Source of the DNA: Pseudomonas rhizophila
GTDB lineage: Bacteria > Pseudomonadota > Gammaproteobacteria > Pseudomonadales > Pseudomonadaceae
NCBI RefSeq assembly: GCF_003033885.1
Contig: NZ_CP024081.1
Location: 3,929,735 to 3,993,734, forward strand
Reading direction: 5' to 3'
DNA: 64,000 bases
How positions within the stretch are numbered: the first letter of the stretch is position 1; every line of letters starts with the position of its first letter. The notes below the pieces were generated by a model that was not told the origin of the DNA, searched no databases, and saw nothing but the letters and a program-made list of their open reading frames with translations. Shown piece by piece: positions 54,257 to 62,615 of this stretch. The position numbers and the translations under genes were made by a program.

Positions 54257-56611
54257 TCAGTGCGCGGCCACCCTGCCCGCCTCATCACGCTCACGGATGA
54301 TCACCGCCTGATAGTGCGGATCGGCTTTGATCTGCTGTTCGGTGAACGGTAGCGCACTCCATTGCTTCTTCGAGAATGCCTGGGTCTGGTCGGCCGAATA
54401 CGGCGATGCGGGGTCGCTGGAAATGGAAAATGCCAACAGACCTTCAGCCCGAGGTCCTTTGCCATCAAAACTCACCACTTGCAGATAGCTGGTGCCGCTG
54501 ACCACTTCCCGTTTACCGTTGGCCCCTGGCACGCTCTGAATCGCGTTATAGATCCCCAGCTCACCGGGGCCGCCGTGGATTGGCGTCTGCCGGCTGCCAC
54601 TGCTGGCAACCTGGATGTCCTGCCAGCGGCTATCCTTCGGCAATCCGGCGGCCTTCACAGAGGCCTGCGAGGCCAGCATGGCTTGACGCACAGCCTTGTG
54701 CACCGGGGCACGCTCAATCGCCAGGCCGTTTGGAGTATGTCGCGGGTCTTGCGGATCGAACGGGACACGCCATGAATCAGGCACCCCCTGCAACTGCGCC
54801 ATGATGCGCTGGAAATGAATGAAGCCCAATCCGCTGTCCAGGCCAGCGGTTCGATCCCAGACCCTGAGATCGTTGCACACCTGGGTCAACGTCACGGCAT
54901 CGGCCCCCAGGTCACCGGCACAAAAGCCCAGCAGGTCGGGCATCACCTGATCAGCAAGGTAGACCTGGTCGTCCATGACCATACGCTGCAAGTCATCGAC
55001 CTTCACCGGCCCGTCCTTGGCCAGTTGACCCAGCCGCTGCAGAGCAAAACGCGCACGCAGGCCCAGCGGTTGGTCTTGCTGGCTGATCAAGGGCGAATAA
55101 CCGGACAAGGGTTGTGAAGGGTTGACCATCCAGGCCGAATCGTTGGAATTTTGCACATAATCGCGGCGCAACAACTGCGGTAGCTTGTCGGCGGCGTAAA
55201 TGCCTTTCTGCACGGCCTCGGGATCGATATCCCAGGCGCATTCGCCGCGTGAGCCGTCCAGTACGATGAGTTGCAGCCCTGCCCGCGGGTCGCTGCAGCG
55301 GGCCAACTTGTCGGCATCGACGTTCGGTACCACCGACACGTTCATGTAGAGACTTTGCCCCTGATCGTCCACCGCCAGGGTGTTGACCCATGGAATACCG
55401 TGGATCTCATGGACCGCACTCTGCAAGTCCGTGAGCGTGACGGCTTTGTTCATGGCGTACCACTGGGCGAGCACCCGATCATTTTCCCGGTTCGCATCGC
55501 GCAGGCTGTAGGCGAACTTGTCATCCCAGTCCAGCCGGCCGGGCCATTGCACGATCGGACCGAACTGCGAGCCGTAGACCACCCGCGAAACGCTCTGCAC
55601 CTGGCCATCGGGTTGTTTGATGTCCACCGTCACCGTCTGTTGGCTCATCGGTACGGATTGACCATCGAGCAGGTAGCGGGTCGGGTCTTTCGGGTCGAGT
55701 TGCAGACGGTACAGCGTGAAATGTTTAGAGGTGTCGACGGTGTGGGTCCAGGCCAGGTGCTGGCTGAAACCGATGTTGATCACGGGCAAGCCTGGCAGGG
55801 CCGCGCCCATGACGTCCAGTTTGCCGGGAATGGTCAGGTGCATCTGGTAAAAACGCATGCCCCCCAGCCATGGGAAGTGCGGGTTCGCCAGCAACATCCC
55901 ACGCCCGTTGAAGGAGCGCTCACTGCCGATGGCGACCGCGTTACTACCACGCTCCAGGGCGAAACGCTGCTGCCGGGTCGCAGCGCCTGCGAAACCTGTC
56001 CTCGGCTCGCCAGCGTCCGCCGTCGCTTGTGGCGGCTGAGCGCCCGCCAGGGCTTCGGCGAACTGGCCGACGCCACCTTCCACCAACAGGCGCCGGGTCA
56101 GTTTGACCAGGTCCAGCGCGGTGATCGGCCGCACCCACTCACTGGCACATTGCTCGGGCAGGCCGATGGCCTTGCGTTCGGCCAGCGCGCGGTTGAAACC
56201 CGCCACATAGCCTTCGACCAGTTGCTGTACTTGAGGCGTCTGGGCTTGCCAGAAACCGGAAACGGCTTGCGGCGTGTTGAGCCAGTTGAAAAATACATCG
56301 CTGACGCGGTTCTCCCGCTGTTCGAGCGTGACCTGCTCCGGGCCGAAGTAGCGCGAGCGTTGACCATTGACCGTGACGATCTCATTGGCCAGCAGGCATA
56401 AATTATCCTCAGCGTACGCATACCCGATGCCGTAGCCCAACCCGCGCTCATCCTGAGCCCGGATATGTGGCACGCCAAAACTGGTGCGGCGGATCTCGGC
56501 ACTGGCCTGTTCTTTATCACTTTGAGCGCTGGCGACGCAGCTGAACCCCAGGCTCACTGCGAAAAACACACCTGCGAGGCCAAACCTCGATAACTGCCCG
56601 GACATTCTCAC
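54257..56611 (-). CDS. pvdQ: Acylase PvdQ (pyoverdine maturation / AHL acylase)
   Basis: This 784-residue periplasmic Ntn-hydrolase has a signal peptide (GVFFAVSLGFSCVASAQS). It is expected to autocleave before the nucleophilic serine near residue 223 in ERGSNAVAIG, giving alpha and beta chains. PvdQ removes the fatty acyl chain from the pyoverdine precursor and can hydrolyse long-chain acyl-homoserine lactones. Conserved RTSFGVPHIRAQDERGLGYG and ANPHFPWLGGMRFYQ occur at the expected places. The start is probably GTG 56611 or ATG 56605, with AGGAG before them. A PvdS-type promoter element may precede it. Confidence 0.9.
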   Translation of the reverse strand: MRMSGQLSRFGLAGVFFAVSLGFSCVASAQSDKEQASAEIRRTSFGVPHIRAQDERGLGYGIGYAYAEDNLCLLANEIVTVNGQRSRYFGPEQVTLEQRENRVSDVFFNWLNTPQAVSGFWQAQTPQVQQLVEGYVAGFNRALAERKAIGLPEQCASEWVRPITALDLVKLTRRLLVEGGVGQFAEALAGAQPPQATADAGEPRTGFAGAATRQQRFALERGSNAVAIGSERSFNGRGMLLANPHFPWLGGMRFYQMHLTIPGKLDVMGAALPGLPVINIGFSQHLAWTHTVDTSKHFTLYRLQLDPKDPTRYLLDGQSVPMSQQTVTVDIKQPDGQVQSVSRVVYGSQFGPIVQWPGRLDWDDKFAYSLRDANRENDRVLAQWYAMNKAVTLTDLQSAVHEIHGIPWVNTLAVDDQGQSLYMNVSVVPNVDADKLARCSDPRAGLQLIVLDGSRGECAWDIDPEAVQKGIYAADKLPQLLRRDYVQNSNDSAWMVNPSQPLSGYSPLISQQDQPLGLRARFALQRLGQLAKDGPVKVDDLQRMVMDDQVYLADQVMPDLLGFCAGDLGADAVTLTQVCNDLRVWDRTAGLDSGLGFIHFQRIMAQLQGVPDSWRVPFDPQDPRHTPNGLAIERAPVHKAVRQAMLASQASVKAAGLPKDSRWQDIQVASSGSRQTPIHGGPGELGIYNAIQSVPGANGKREVVSGTSYLQVVSFDGKGPRAEGLLAFSISSDPASPYSADQTQAFSKKQWSALPFTEQQIKADPHYQAVIIRERDEAGRVAAH

Positions 56612-56703
56612 GTTCACTCCTGATCCAATACTTTCTAAAACCAGGACGGCTGCCTGGGAATTCACATACCGCGTGCCTGGCCGGAATGTGCCTCCCTTGA
56701 AAA

Positions 56704-56727
56704 CGAATGGGATGAAAAAAAATTAAT
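56704..56727 (-). promoter_or_regulatory. Candidate PvdS (iron-starvation) box for pvdQ
   Basis: Read on the minus strand, TTAAT at 56727-56723 is followed after 16 bases by CGT at 56706-56704. The PvdS box is TAAAT-N16-CGT, so there is one mismatch. It lies about 93 bases before the pvdQ start. A chance match in this AT-rich stretch is possible. Confidence 0.4.
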
Positions 56728-56872
56728 GGCCTGGCACCGCCTGACTACGGGCGTTTGATCGCCTCCAGACAAATTTTTCAGCTTTTTGCCTTCATGATTG
56801 GCCGCGTTCGTTCGTCCTATTACAGGAGAGTATCCGTGACCTTTTCTGAACAGGCTGGTAAGGAGTTTTTGC

Positions 56873-57253
56873 ATGCATGACGCGCGTCAGCCCATGGAGG
56901 GCAAGCCCAGGTCGACCGGCGTTCCGGCGACAGCCACTCACAACCTGTTCGACAGGCCGGCAGAACGAGGTAGCAATGAACACATCAGGCTTTTGCTCAA
57001 GAGCTTCGGCCTCAGAACCAGCCTGATTCGCCTCAAGGTCATCGATGCATTGCTCAAGGCCGCCGATGAAAACCGCAGCCTGGGTGTGCGGGGCGTACAC
57101 AGTCAACTGCTGGGGCTGGACATTCCATTGTCCTTCCTCAGCGTGCGCGAGGTGTTGAAGCGCCTGTGCAGCGAGGGTGTCGTCACCCTTAACCCCGATA
57201 AGACCTACAGTTTGCACCGCAAGGCCATGCACGTGCTCCAGGGCGGGGAGTGA
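56873..57253 (+). CDS. Fur-like winged-helix protein (short)
   Basis: This 126-residue protein has a winged-helix section similar to the Fur N-terminal domain (LLKSFGLRTSLIRLKVIDALLKAAD, GVHSQLL, FLSVREVLKRLCSEGVVTL). It does not have the histidine- and cysteine-rich metal and dimer domain of real Fur, and ends shortly after. Related short Pseudomonas proteins carry the name Fe2+/Zn2+ uptake regulation protein. Whether it binds metal is doubtful from this sequence. It follows pvdQ divergently, but a direct link is not shown. The start has GTAAGGAGTTTTTGC before the ATG. Confidence 0.78.
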   Translation: MHDARQPMEGKPRSTGVPATATHNLFDRPAERGSNEHIRLLLKSFGLRTSLIRLKVIDALLKAADENRSLGVRGVHSQLLGLDIPLSFLSVREVLKRLCSEGVVTLNPDKTYSLHRKAMHVLQGGE

Positions 57254-57262
57254 CGCCTGCGC

Positions 57263-57451
57263 TCAGGGCTTGACCTTGCGTCGCATCACGCCGTTGATCA
57301 CGACCACGATGACCGCGACGGCAATCGCGATGTATTGAAACAGCTGCTCGCTGATCATGCCGTTGTTCTGCATCCAGGTCAGTCCCAGCATGATCGCCAG
57401 AACCACGAGGACCACCAGAATCGAGTATTTCAAACGTTGCGATTGAGTCAT
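57263..57451 (-). CDS. Small membrane protein of two helices
   Basis: The 62-residue protein has two hydrophobic segments (YSILVVLVVLAIMLGLTW and LFQYIAIAVAVIVVVINGVM) separated by a short polar turn and a basic C-terminal tail (RRKVKP). It has a good ribosome binding site (AGGAAATTGGCA) before the ATG at 57451. It is predicted to lie in the inner membrane. No known family is obvious. It converges with the Fur-like gene. Confidence 0.7.
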   Translation of the reverse strand: MTQSQRLKYSILVVLVVLAIMLGLTWMQNNGMISEQLFQYIAIAVAVIVVVINGVMRRKVKP

Positions 57452-57609
57452 TGCCAATTTCCTGAATGTATCCGCTCTGTATCCCCGTGCTTGCCAGCCC
57501 CATACCGTGTTTTGGAAATAGCGGGCAGCAGACGGGGTCTCATGGTACAGCCGAACGGGCGTACTCACGCAACCGAAGCCCATCAGATTAATTACCTGCA
57601 TCACCACAG

Positions 57610-57636
57610 AAGTCCGCCCCTGGCGGACTTTTGTCT
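57610..57636 (+). terminator. Hairpin plus T-run in the leader of the MFS gene
   Basis: AAGTCCGCC, a three-base loop and GGCGGACTT are followed by TTGTCTT, giving an intrinsic-terminator-like structure 130 bases before the MFS start. The 57452-57759 gap contains no gene that I can support. The hairpin could end upstream transcripts or act as an attenuator of the MFS-LuxE-LuxC operon. Confidence 0.5.
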
Positions 57637-57759
57637 TACAGAATTAACTCATATTTCTGCCACAAACAAAGGGGAAGACTTCTTTCGGCCCTGAATTCCC
57701 CCAACGTATTCTCGAATAAGAGGCGCTTACCTCCTTACCGAAAATCGACGTTGGAAATC

Positions 57760-58995
57760 ATGCAAACCTTGCTGGCAACTCTTTCGCCAATACGATTGAC
57801 AGGTTTTTGCCTGGCTATCGCTCTTTTCGAACTATTGACTTATCTGGCCAGCGACCTGGTCATGCCGGCCATGCTCGCGGTGACCCGGGAACTGGATGCG
57901 CCCGCGGATCAAATCCCCTACGCCTTCAATCTGTATCTATTGGGCGGTGTTCTGCTGCCGTGGCTGATCGGTCCGTTATCCGATCGCTATGGGCGTCGTG
58001 CATTCATGCTCGCCGGTTGTGCCGGTTTTGTCCTGGCTTGCGCAGCGATCACCCTGGTCACCCACATGCAGGGATTCAACGGGCTTCGTTTGATCCAGGG
58101 TATGGGGCTGGGTTTCGTGATCGCGGTCAGCTACCCGGCCATACAGGAAGTATTCAACGAGTCGGACGCTGTGAAGGTCATGGCGTTGCTGGGCAATCTC
58201 GCCCTCCTCTCGCCCTTGCTGGGGCCGCTGCTGGGTGGCTTGCTGCTGCAATGGCTGTCCTGGCGCGAGCTGTTCATGTTGCTGGCAGGCCTGGGGGCAG
58301 TGAGCTGGCTGGCCTTATGGACATTCATGCCCCGAAGCCCCGGTCTGGCGCACTCCTGCCCCCGGCAACCGGCCCTGGAGCCGTTCGAACTGCGCACACT
58401 CATCAGGCGCTATGGCGCGCTGCTGAGTCACTCCGGCTTCATGGCCGCGTGCGTGGCGCTGGGGTTGATGAGCCTGCCGCTGATTGCCTGGATCGGTCTG
58501 TCCCCCCTGTTGCTGATCCAGGACCAGGGCCTGTCGCCCCTGGTCTATGGCCTGTGGCAAATCCCGGTGTTCTCGGGCGTGATCCTTGGCAATCTCCTGC
58601 TCAATCACCTGGTGGAGCGGGTGGGCGTGCGCGGGGTATTGCGCTACAGCCTGTGGCCCTTGTCTACCGGCCTCATCGCACTGGTGATCGCCAGCCCGTT
58701 CAACCTTGGCGTACCCGCGCTGGTCAGCGGCCTGGCGCTCTACGCCCTGGGGCTGGGCATGGGCAACGCGGCCTTGTATCGATTGGCGCTGTTCGCCAGC
58801 GACGACAGCAAAGGGCTGGTCTCGGCCATGGTCGGGATGATTTCCATCGCAGTGATGAGCACCGCCGGCTCACTGCTCGCGCTGCTGGGCGCCGGAACAA
58901 GCCTGAACGCCTTTGCCTTGATGGTCGGCATTGCCGGGCTCAGCTGCCTTGTGGCGCTGCGTCTGTTCATGTCGCAACCGGCCGCTCACGTCTGA
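57760..58995 (+). CDS. MFS multidrug/metabolite transporter (MdfA-like)
   Basis: The 411-residue protein has about 12 transmembrane helices and the MFS DHA1 motif GPLSDRYGRRAFMLAGC after helix 2, with the antiporter-like GPLLGGLLLQWLSWR in the fifth helix region. MdfA-like proteins export lipophilic compounds using the proton gradient. It begins the operon: the LuxE-like gene follows after 27 bases. I therefore infer export of the product made by the following enzymes, not general drug resistance. Confidence 0.85.
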   Translation: MQTLLATLSPIRLTGFCLAIALFELLTYLASDLVMPAMLAVTRELDAPADQIPYAFNLYLLGGVLLPWLIGPLSDRYGRRAFMLAGCAGFVLACAAITLVTHMQGFNGLRLIQGMGLGFVIAVSYPAIQEVFNESDAVKVMALLGNLALLSPLLGPLLGGLLLQWLSWRELFMLLAGLGAVSWLALWTFMPRSPGLAHSCPRQPALEPFELRTLIRRYGALLSHSGFMAACVALGLMSLPLIAWIGLSPLLLIQDQGLSPLVYGLWQIPVFSGVILGNLLLNHLVERVGVRGVLRYSLWPLSTGLIALVIASPFNLGVPALVSGLALYALGLGMGNAALYRLALFASDDSKGLVSAMVGMISIAVMSTAGSLLALLGAGTSLNAFALMVGIAGLSCLVALRLFMSQPAAHV

Positions 58996-59022
58996 AAATC
59001 CCCTCCCTGAGGAACGTTACCC

Positions 59023-60150
59023 ATGATTCATTTTCCCCACGCCGATGCGCTGTGTGCATTGGCGCAGCCTTACGATCCCGATTCGGTACCTGCTGGTCTG
59101 TTTGATCGGGCCATGGCCCAGATCAGCCTGTTCCATTGCCACCACACCCCCGGCTACGAACACTGGCTCAACGCCAACGGCCTGGCGGTAGAGGATCTGG
59201 AGCATTTGACTGACTGGTCGCGCTTGCCGCCCATCTACGCCAATTACTTCAAACAGCGCTTGTTGCTCAGCCCCACCGGCGAGAACGCGCTAGAGCTGAC
59301 ATCCTCCGGCACCAGCGGCCAGAAAAGCCGCATGCGCTACGACGAGCGCAGCATGGCCGCGGCCCAGGGCATGGTGGCGCGTATCTTTGAACATTACGGC
59401 TGGTTCACGCCGGATTCGCCCTGCAACTACCTGTTGTTCAGTCACGAACCGGAGAAGGTCAATCACGTCGGCACCGCTCATACAGACCAGTTCTTGCGCA
59501 GCTTCGCGCCGGCCAATCGGATTTTTCATGCGCTGCGGCGCACCGGAAAAGGTCATGAGTTCGATGTCTTTGGCGCGATCCGGGCCCTTCAGGAGTTCGC
59601 CGAAGAGGGCCTGCCGGTGCGGATCTTTGGCTTCCCGGCGCTGCTGTGTCATGCGCTTGAGCGCATGCGTGAAACCGCGACGCCGAACCTCAAACTTGCC
59701 CCCGACTCCCTGGTATTTCTGGGAGGCGGCTGGAAAAAACAGGCCGCCCAGGAGATCCCCCGCCACGAGGTCTATGAACACATCACCCGGCAACTGGGCA
59801 TTGAGGCGCACCGCTGCCGCGACGGTTACGGTGCCGTCGAGCACGCCGTGCCGTACATCGAATGTGCGCATCACAGGTTTCATGTGCCGGTCTATTCGAA
59901 AGCTTTCATACGTCACCCCTCGAACTTCAGCGTCCAGCCCTTCGGCGAGGCGGGATTGTTGTCGTTCGTCTCGCCTTACATCTCTTCCAGTCCCGCCCAT
60001 GCCGTGGTGATGAGCGACCTGGCGACCCTGCATCCGGCCAATTGTGAGTGCGGCCTGAACACCCAATGGTTCGAGCTGCACGGCCGGGCCGGCACCAGTG
60101 CCAGCCGAAGCTGCGCCATGGCCGCTTCCGAATTGATCAAGGAGAATTGA
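59023..60150 (+). CDS. LuxE-like acyl-protein synthetase
   Basis: The 375-residue protein belongs to the LuxE/PaaK adenylating family. The nucleotide motif is LTSSGTSGQKSRMRYDERS (about residues 92-110). The C-terminal end has SRSCAMAASELIKEN, with cysteine at 364, the same position as the acylated Cys364 of Vibrio LuxE. LuxE takes a fatty acid through an acyl-AMP and holds it on that cysteine before passing it to LuxC. A LuxC-type domain is encoded one base downstream. The acid used here is unknown. No luciferase genes (luxAB) are present. Confidence 0.85.
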   Translation: MIHFPHADALCALAQPYDPDSVPAGLFDRAMAQISLFHCHHTPGYEHWLNANGLAVEDLEHLTDWSRLPPIYANYFKQRLLLSPTGENALELTSSGTSGQKSRMRYDERSMAAAQGMVARIFEHYGWFTPDSPCNYLLFSHEPEKVNHVGTAHTDQFLRSFAPANRIFHALRRTGKGHEFDVFGAIRALQEFAEEGLPVRIFGFPALLCHALERMRETATPNLKLAPDSLVFLGGGWKKQAAQEIPRHEVYEHITRQLGIEAHRCRDGYGAVEHAVPYIECAHHRFHVPVYSKAFIRHPSNFSVQPFGEAGLLSFVSPYISSSPAHAVVMSDLATLHPANCECGLNTQWFELHGRAGTSASRSCAMAASELIKEN

Positions 60151-60151
60151 T

Positions 60152-62563
60152 ATGTATCTCATCAATGGCCAACTGCACGCTGATCTGCCCCTCGATACAG
60201 CCCTTGAACGCCTGCAGACGCAACTGCCTGCTCTTCTGGACGCACCGCCCCCCAGTGATAGCGTGCTCGATTGTGCGCAGGCGTTCGCACAGATGCTGCG
60301 GGCCCCAGAACAAACTCCGCTCCTGGACGACGACCAGCGCCAGGCACTGATCGCCTTCTGCGAACGCAAGCATTTGAGCCGCAAACTCGAACGGGAGCTG
60401 GGGGCGGACGCGCGCTCGCTGCGCCGAATCGACTATAGCGATGGCCCTTTCGAAAGCTGGCAACCCCTGGGGCTGGTGGTGCATGTCACCCCCGGCAATG
60501 CTCCGCTGCTGGGGTTCTTCGCGGCACTGGAAAGCCTGCTGGCGGGCAACGTCAACTGGCTGCGACCCAGCACGCGCGATGCAGACCTGACGGCGCGGGT
60601 GCTGGCGACGTTCCTCGATTGCGACCCAAGCGGCCAGTTGCGCGATTACGTTGCGGTGCTGCCAGTGCCCTACCACGAGTGCCGGCGTCTCTTCGCGCTG
60701 GCCCAGGGCGTCAGCGCCTGGGGTGGCGAGACAGCACTCAAGGCCATGCGTGACCAGCTTCCAAGCGGCTGCCGCTGGATCGATTGGGGACATCGCATCA
60801 GCTTCGCCTATGTCACGCCGCAAGCCGCCAACGAGCAGGCGCTGGACAGTCTTGTGGATGAGGTCTGCCGCCACGATCAGCAAGCCTGTTCCAGTCCCCA
60901 GTGGCTGTTGGTGGACAGCGATGAGCCGGTTCAGATGCAGGCACTGGGTGACGCCCTGGCTGACGCATTTGAACGACGCGCCGGACAATGGCCAGCGTTG
61001 GAAACCAGTGCAGCCGAAGCGTGCGAGATCACCACCCGCACGGCACTTGCCCGACTCGACCACAGCTTTACAGGACAAACCGGCCAGATTTGGGAAGGCC
61101 ACGGTTGGCGCATTATTTGGGAGCATCACCGCGACCTGTTGCCATCGCCGCTGTTTCGCACGCTTTTGTTACGACCGGTGCCCCAAGGGCTGATCACACA
61201 AACCCTGCTGCCCTGGCGAAACGTGTTGCAGAGCTGCGCGCTGATCTGTGAACCGCAACGGGCGCCTGAACTGGCACGTTGCGTATTAGCCGCCGGCGTG
61301 ACCCGCATCTCGGCAACCGCAGACATCCAGCAAGGCTACGAGGGCGAGCCTCACGACGGCGTCTACGCGCTGCAACGATTGAGTCGTCGGGTATCGGTCG
61401 GTCTTGAACCTGGTGTCGCCAGTCATCGTGTGACACTGGACGCCCCGCCGACCACAACACCCATTTCACCCTCGACGCCGATCATGAACAAAGCGGCATT
61501 CCTGGCGCTGCCTGCCGCCCCCCAGGCCCAGCTGTTTTTCCGTTCAGGTGGTAGCAGCGGCGCACCGGTGCTGTCGCCCTACAGCTACCGCGATTTTGAT
61601 CGTCACATGCGGGCCGCCGCCGACGGACTGCGCGCGGCCGGCCTGGATCCGGCGAAGGATCGGGTCATGAACCTGTTTTATGGCGGCAACCTCTACGGCG
61701 GCTTCTTCAGTTTCTCGAAAATACTGGAGCACATGAACGCCGTGCATTACCCCATGGGCGCGACGTCAGATGCGGACTTCGAAGAGATCGCACGGATGAT
61801 CGTCGCTCACAAGGTCAATACCCTGGTGGGCATGCCAAGTACCTTGCAGCGCCTGTTTTCCAGCCAGCGAGAAACCCTTCAAGGCTACGGCGGCGTGCGC
61901 AAAGTCATGCTGGGCGGCGAGCACCTGGGGCCAGGCTGCCGTCAGTTGCTTGAGGACTGCGGCGTGACAAGTATTCGCTCAGCCATCTATGGCAGCGTCG
62001 ACGCGGGTCCCCTTGGCCATGCCTGCACTGCCAGCGGCGAGGGTGTATTCCACCTCATGGAGGACATTCAACACCTGGAGATCGTACAGCTGGAACTGGA
62101 CGCTCCGGTCGCGTCGGGGGAAACCGGACGGCTGCTGTTCACTTCGCGCAGACGCCAAGCGCAGCCCCTTCACCGCTACGAAGTTGGTGATTGCGGGCGC
62201 TGGCTCACCGCTCCCTGCCCGTGTGGCCTGGAGTCACCCCGGTTCGAGTTGCGCCAGCGCCACGGCGCCCTGATACGCATCGTGACGTACCTGATCAATA
62301 CCCACGAGCTGGCTGAGCAGGCACAAACGGCCATTCAGATCGTACTCGATTACCACAGCAGCGGCTGCGAACGCCTGTTGATTCGCGCCGATGGCGATGC
62401 ACAAACGGTCCGGAGCCAGGTCATGGGCCTCGAACTGCTGTCCACGCTGGTGGAGTCCGAAATGCTCGTACTGGACGTGCAATCCTGTCCGGCGACAAGT
62501 TTCGAACATAACAAACACAGCGGCAAAGTACCGCTGGTGATTGATCGCAGAATCACCGCTTGA
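60152..62563 (+). CDS. Fusion of LuxC-like acyl reductase and PaaK/LuxE-like adenylating domain
   Basis: The 803-residue protein begins with a LuxC domain (about 1-430): LGLVVHVTPGNAPLLGFFAA and the catalytic cysteine C246 in HDQQACSSPQWLLV, which reduces an acyl enzyme to an aldehyde with NADPH. The second part (about 450-790) is an AMP-binding PaaK/LuxE-type domain with LFFRSGGSSGAPVLSPYSYR (residues 461-480), MPSTLQRLF and YEVGDCGRWL. Such a C-terminal partner is not found in ordinary LuxC. The order suggests coupled activation and reduction in one polypeptide. The start ATG is one base past the LuxE stop. Substrate is not known. Confidence 0.8.
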   Translation: MYLINGQLHADLPLDTALERLQTQLPALLDAPPPSDSVLDCAQAFAQMLRAPEQTPLLDDDQRQALIAFCERKHLSRKLERELGADARSLRRIDYSDGPFESWQPLGLVVHVTPGNAPLLGFFAALESLLAGNVNWLRPSTRDADLTARVLATFLDCDPSGQLRDYVAVLPVPYHECRRLFALAQGVSAWGGETALKAMRDQLPSGCRWIDWGHRISFAYVTPQAANEQALDSLVDEVCRHDQQACSSPQWLLVDSDEPVQMQALGDALADAFERRAGQWPALETSAAEACEITTRTALARLDHSFTGQTGQIWEGHGWRIIWEHHRDLLPSPLFRTLLLRPVPQGLITQTLLPWRNVLQSCALICEPQRAPELARCVLAAGVTRISATADIQQGYEGEPHDGVYALQRLSRRVSVGLEPGVASHRVTLDAPPTTTPISPSTPIMNKAAFLALPAAPQAQLFFRSGGSSGAPVLSPYSYRDFDRHMRAAADGLRAAGLDPAKDRVMNLFYGGNLYGGFFSFSKILEHMNAVHYPMGATSDADFEEIARMIVAHKVNTLVGMPSTLQRLFSSQRETLQGYGGVRKVMLGGEHLGPGCRQLLEDCGVTSIRSAIYGSVDAGPLGHACTASGEGVFHLMEDIQHLEIVQLELDAPVASGETGRLLFTSRRRQAQPLHRYEVGDCGRWLTAPCPCGLESPRFELRQRHGALIRIVTYLINTHELAEQAQTAIQIVLDYHSSGCERLLIRADGDAQTVRSQVMGLELLSTLVESEMLVLDVQSCPATSFEHNKHSGKVPLVIDRRITA

Positions 62564-62615
62564 TTGTTTTCCCGTGTAATTGAATAAGCGGACGTTAGAG
62601 TCCGAGAGAACCCTG

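Noticed and set aside
57542..57694. Possible 50-codon leader peptide with three histidines running through the hairpin before the MFS gene
   Set aside because: The frame has an ATG and an in-frame stop, and a weak G-rich upstream sequence. There is no histidine biosynthesis gene downstream and no alternative hairpin that would make an attenuation model convincing.
62580..62615. Upstream start for the last PaaK-like gene
   Set aside because: The extra 12 residues (MNKRTLESERTL) begin at a non-ATG codon; the ATG at 62616 has a purine-rich GAGAGAA in the right place.
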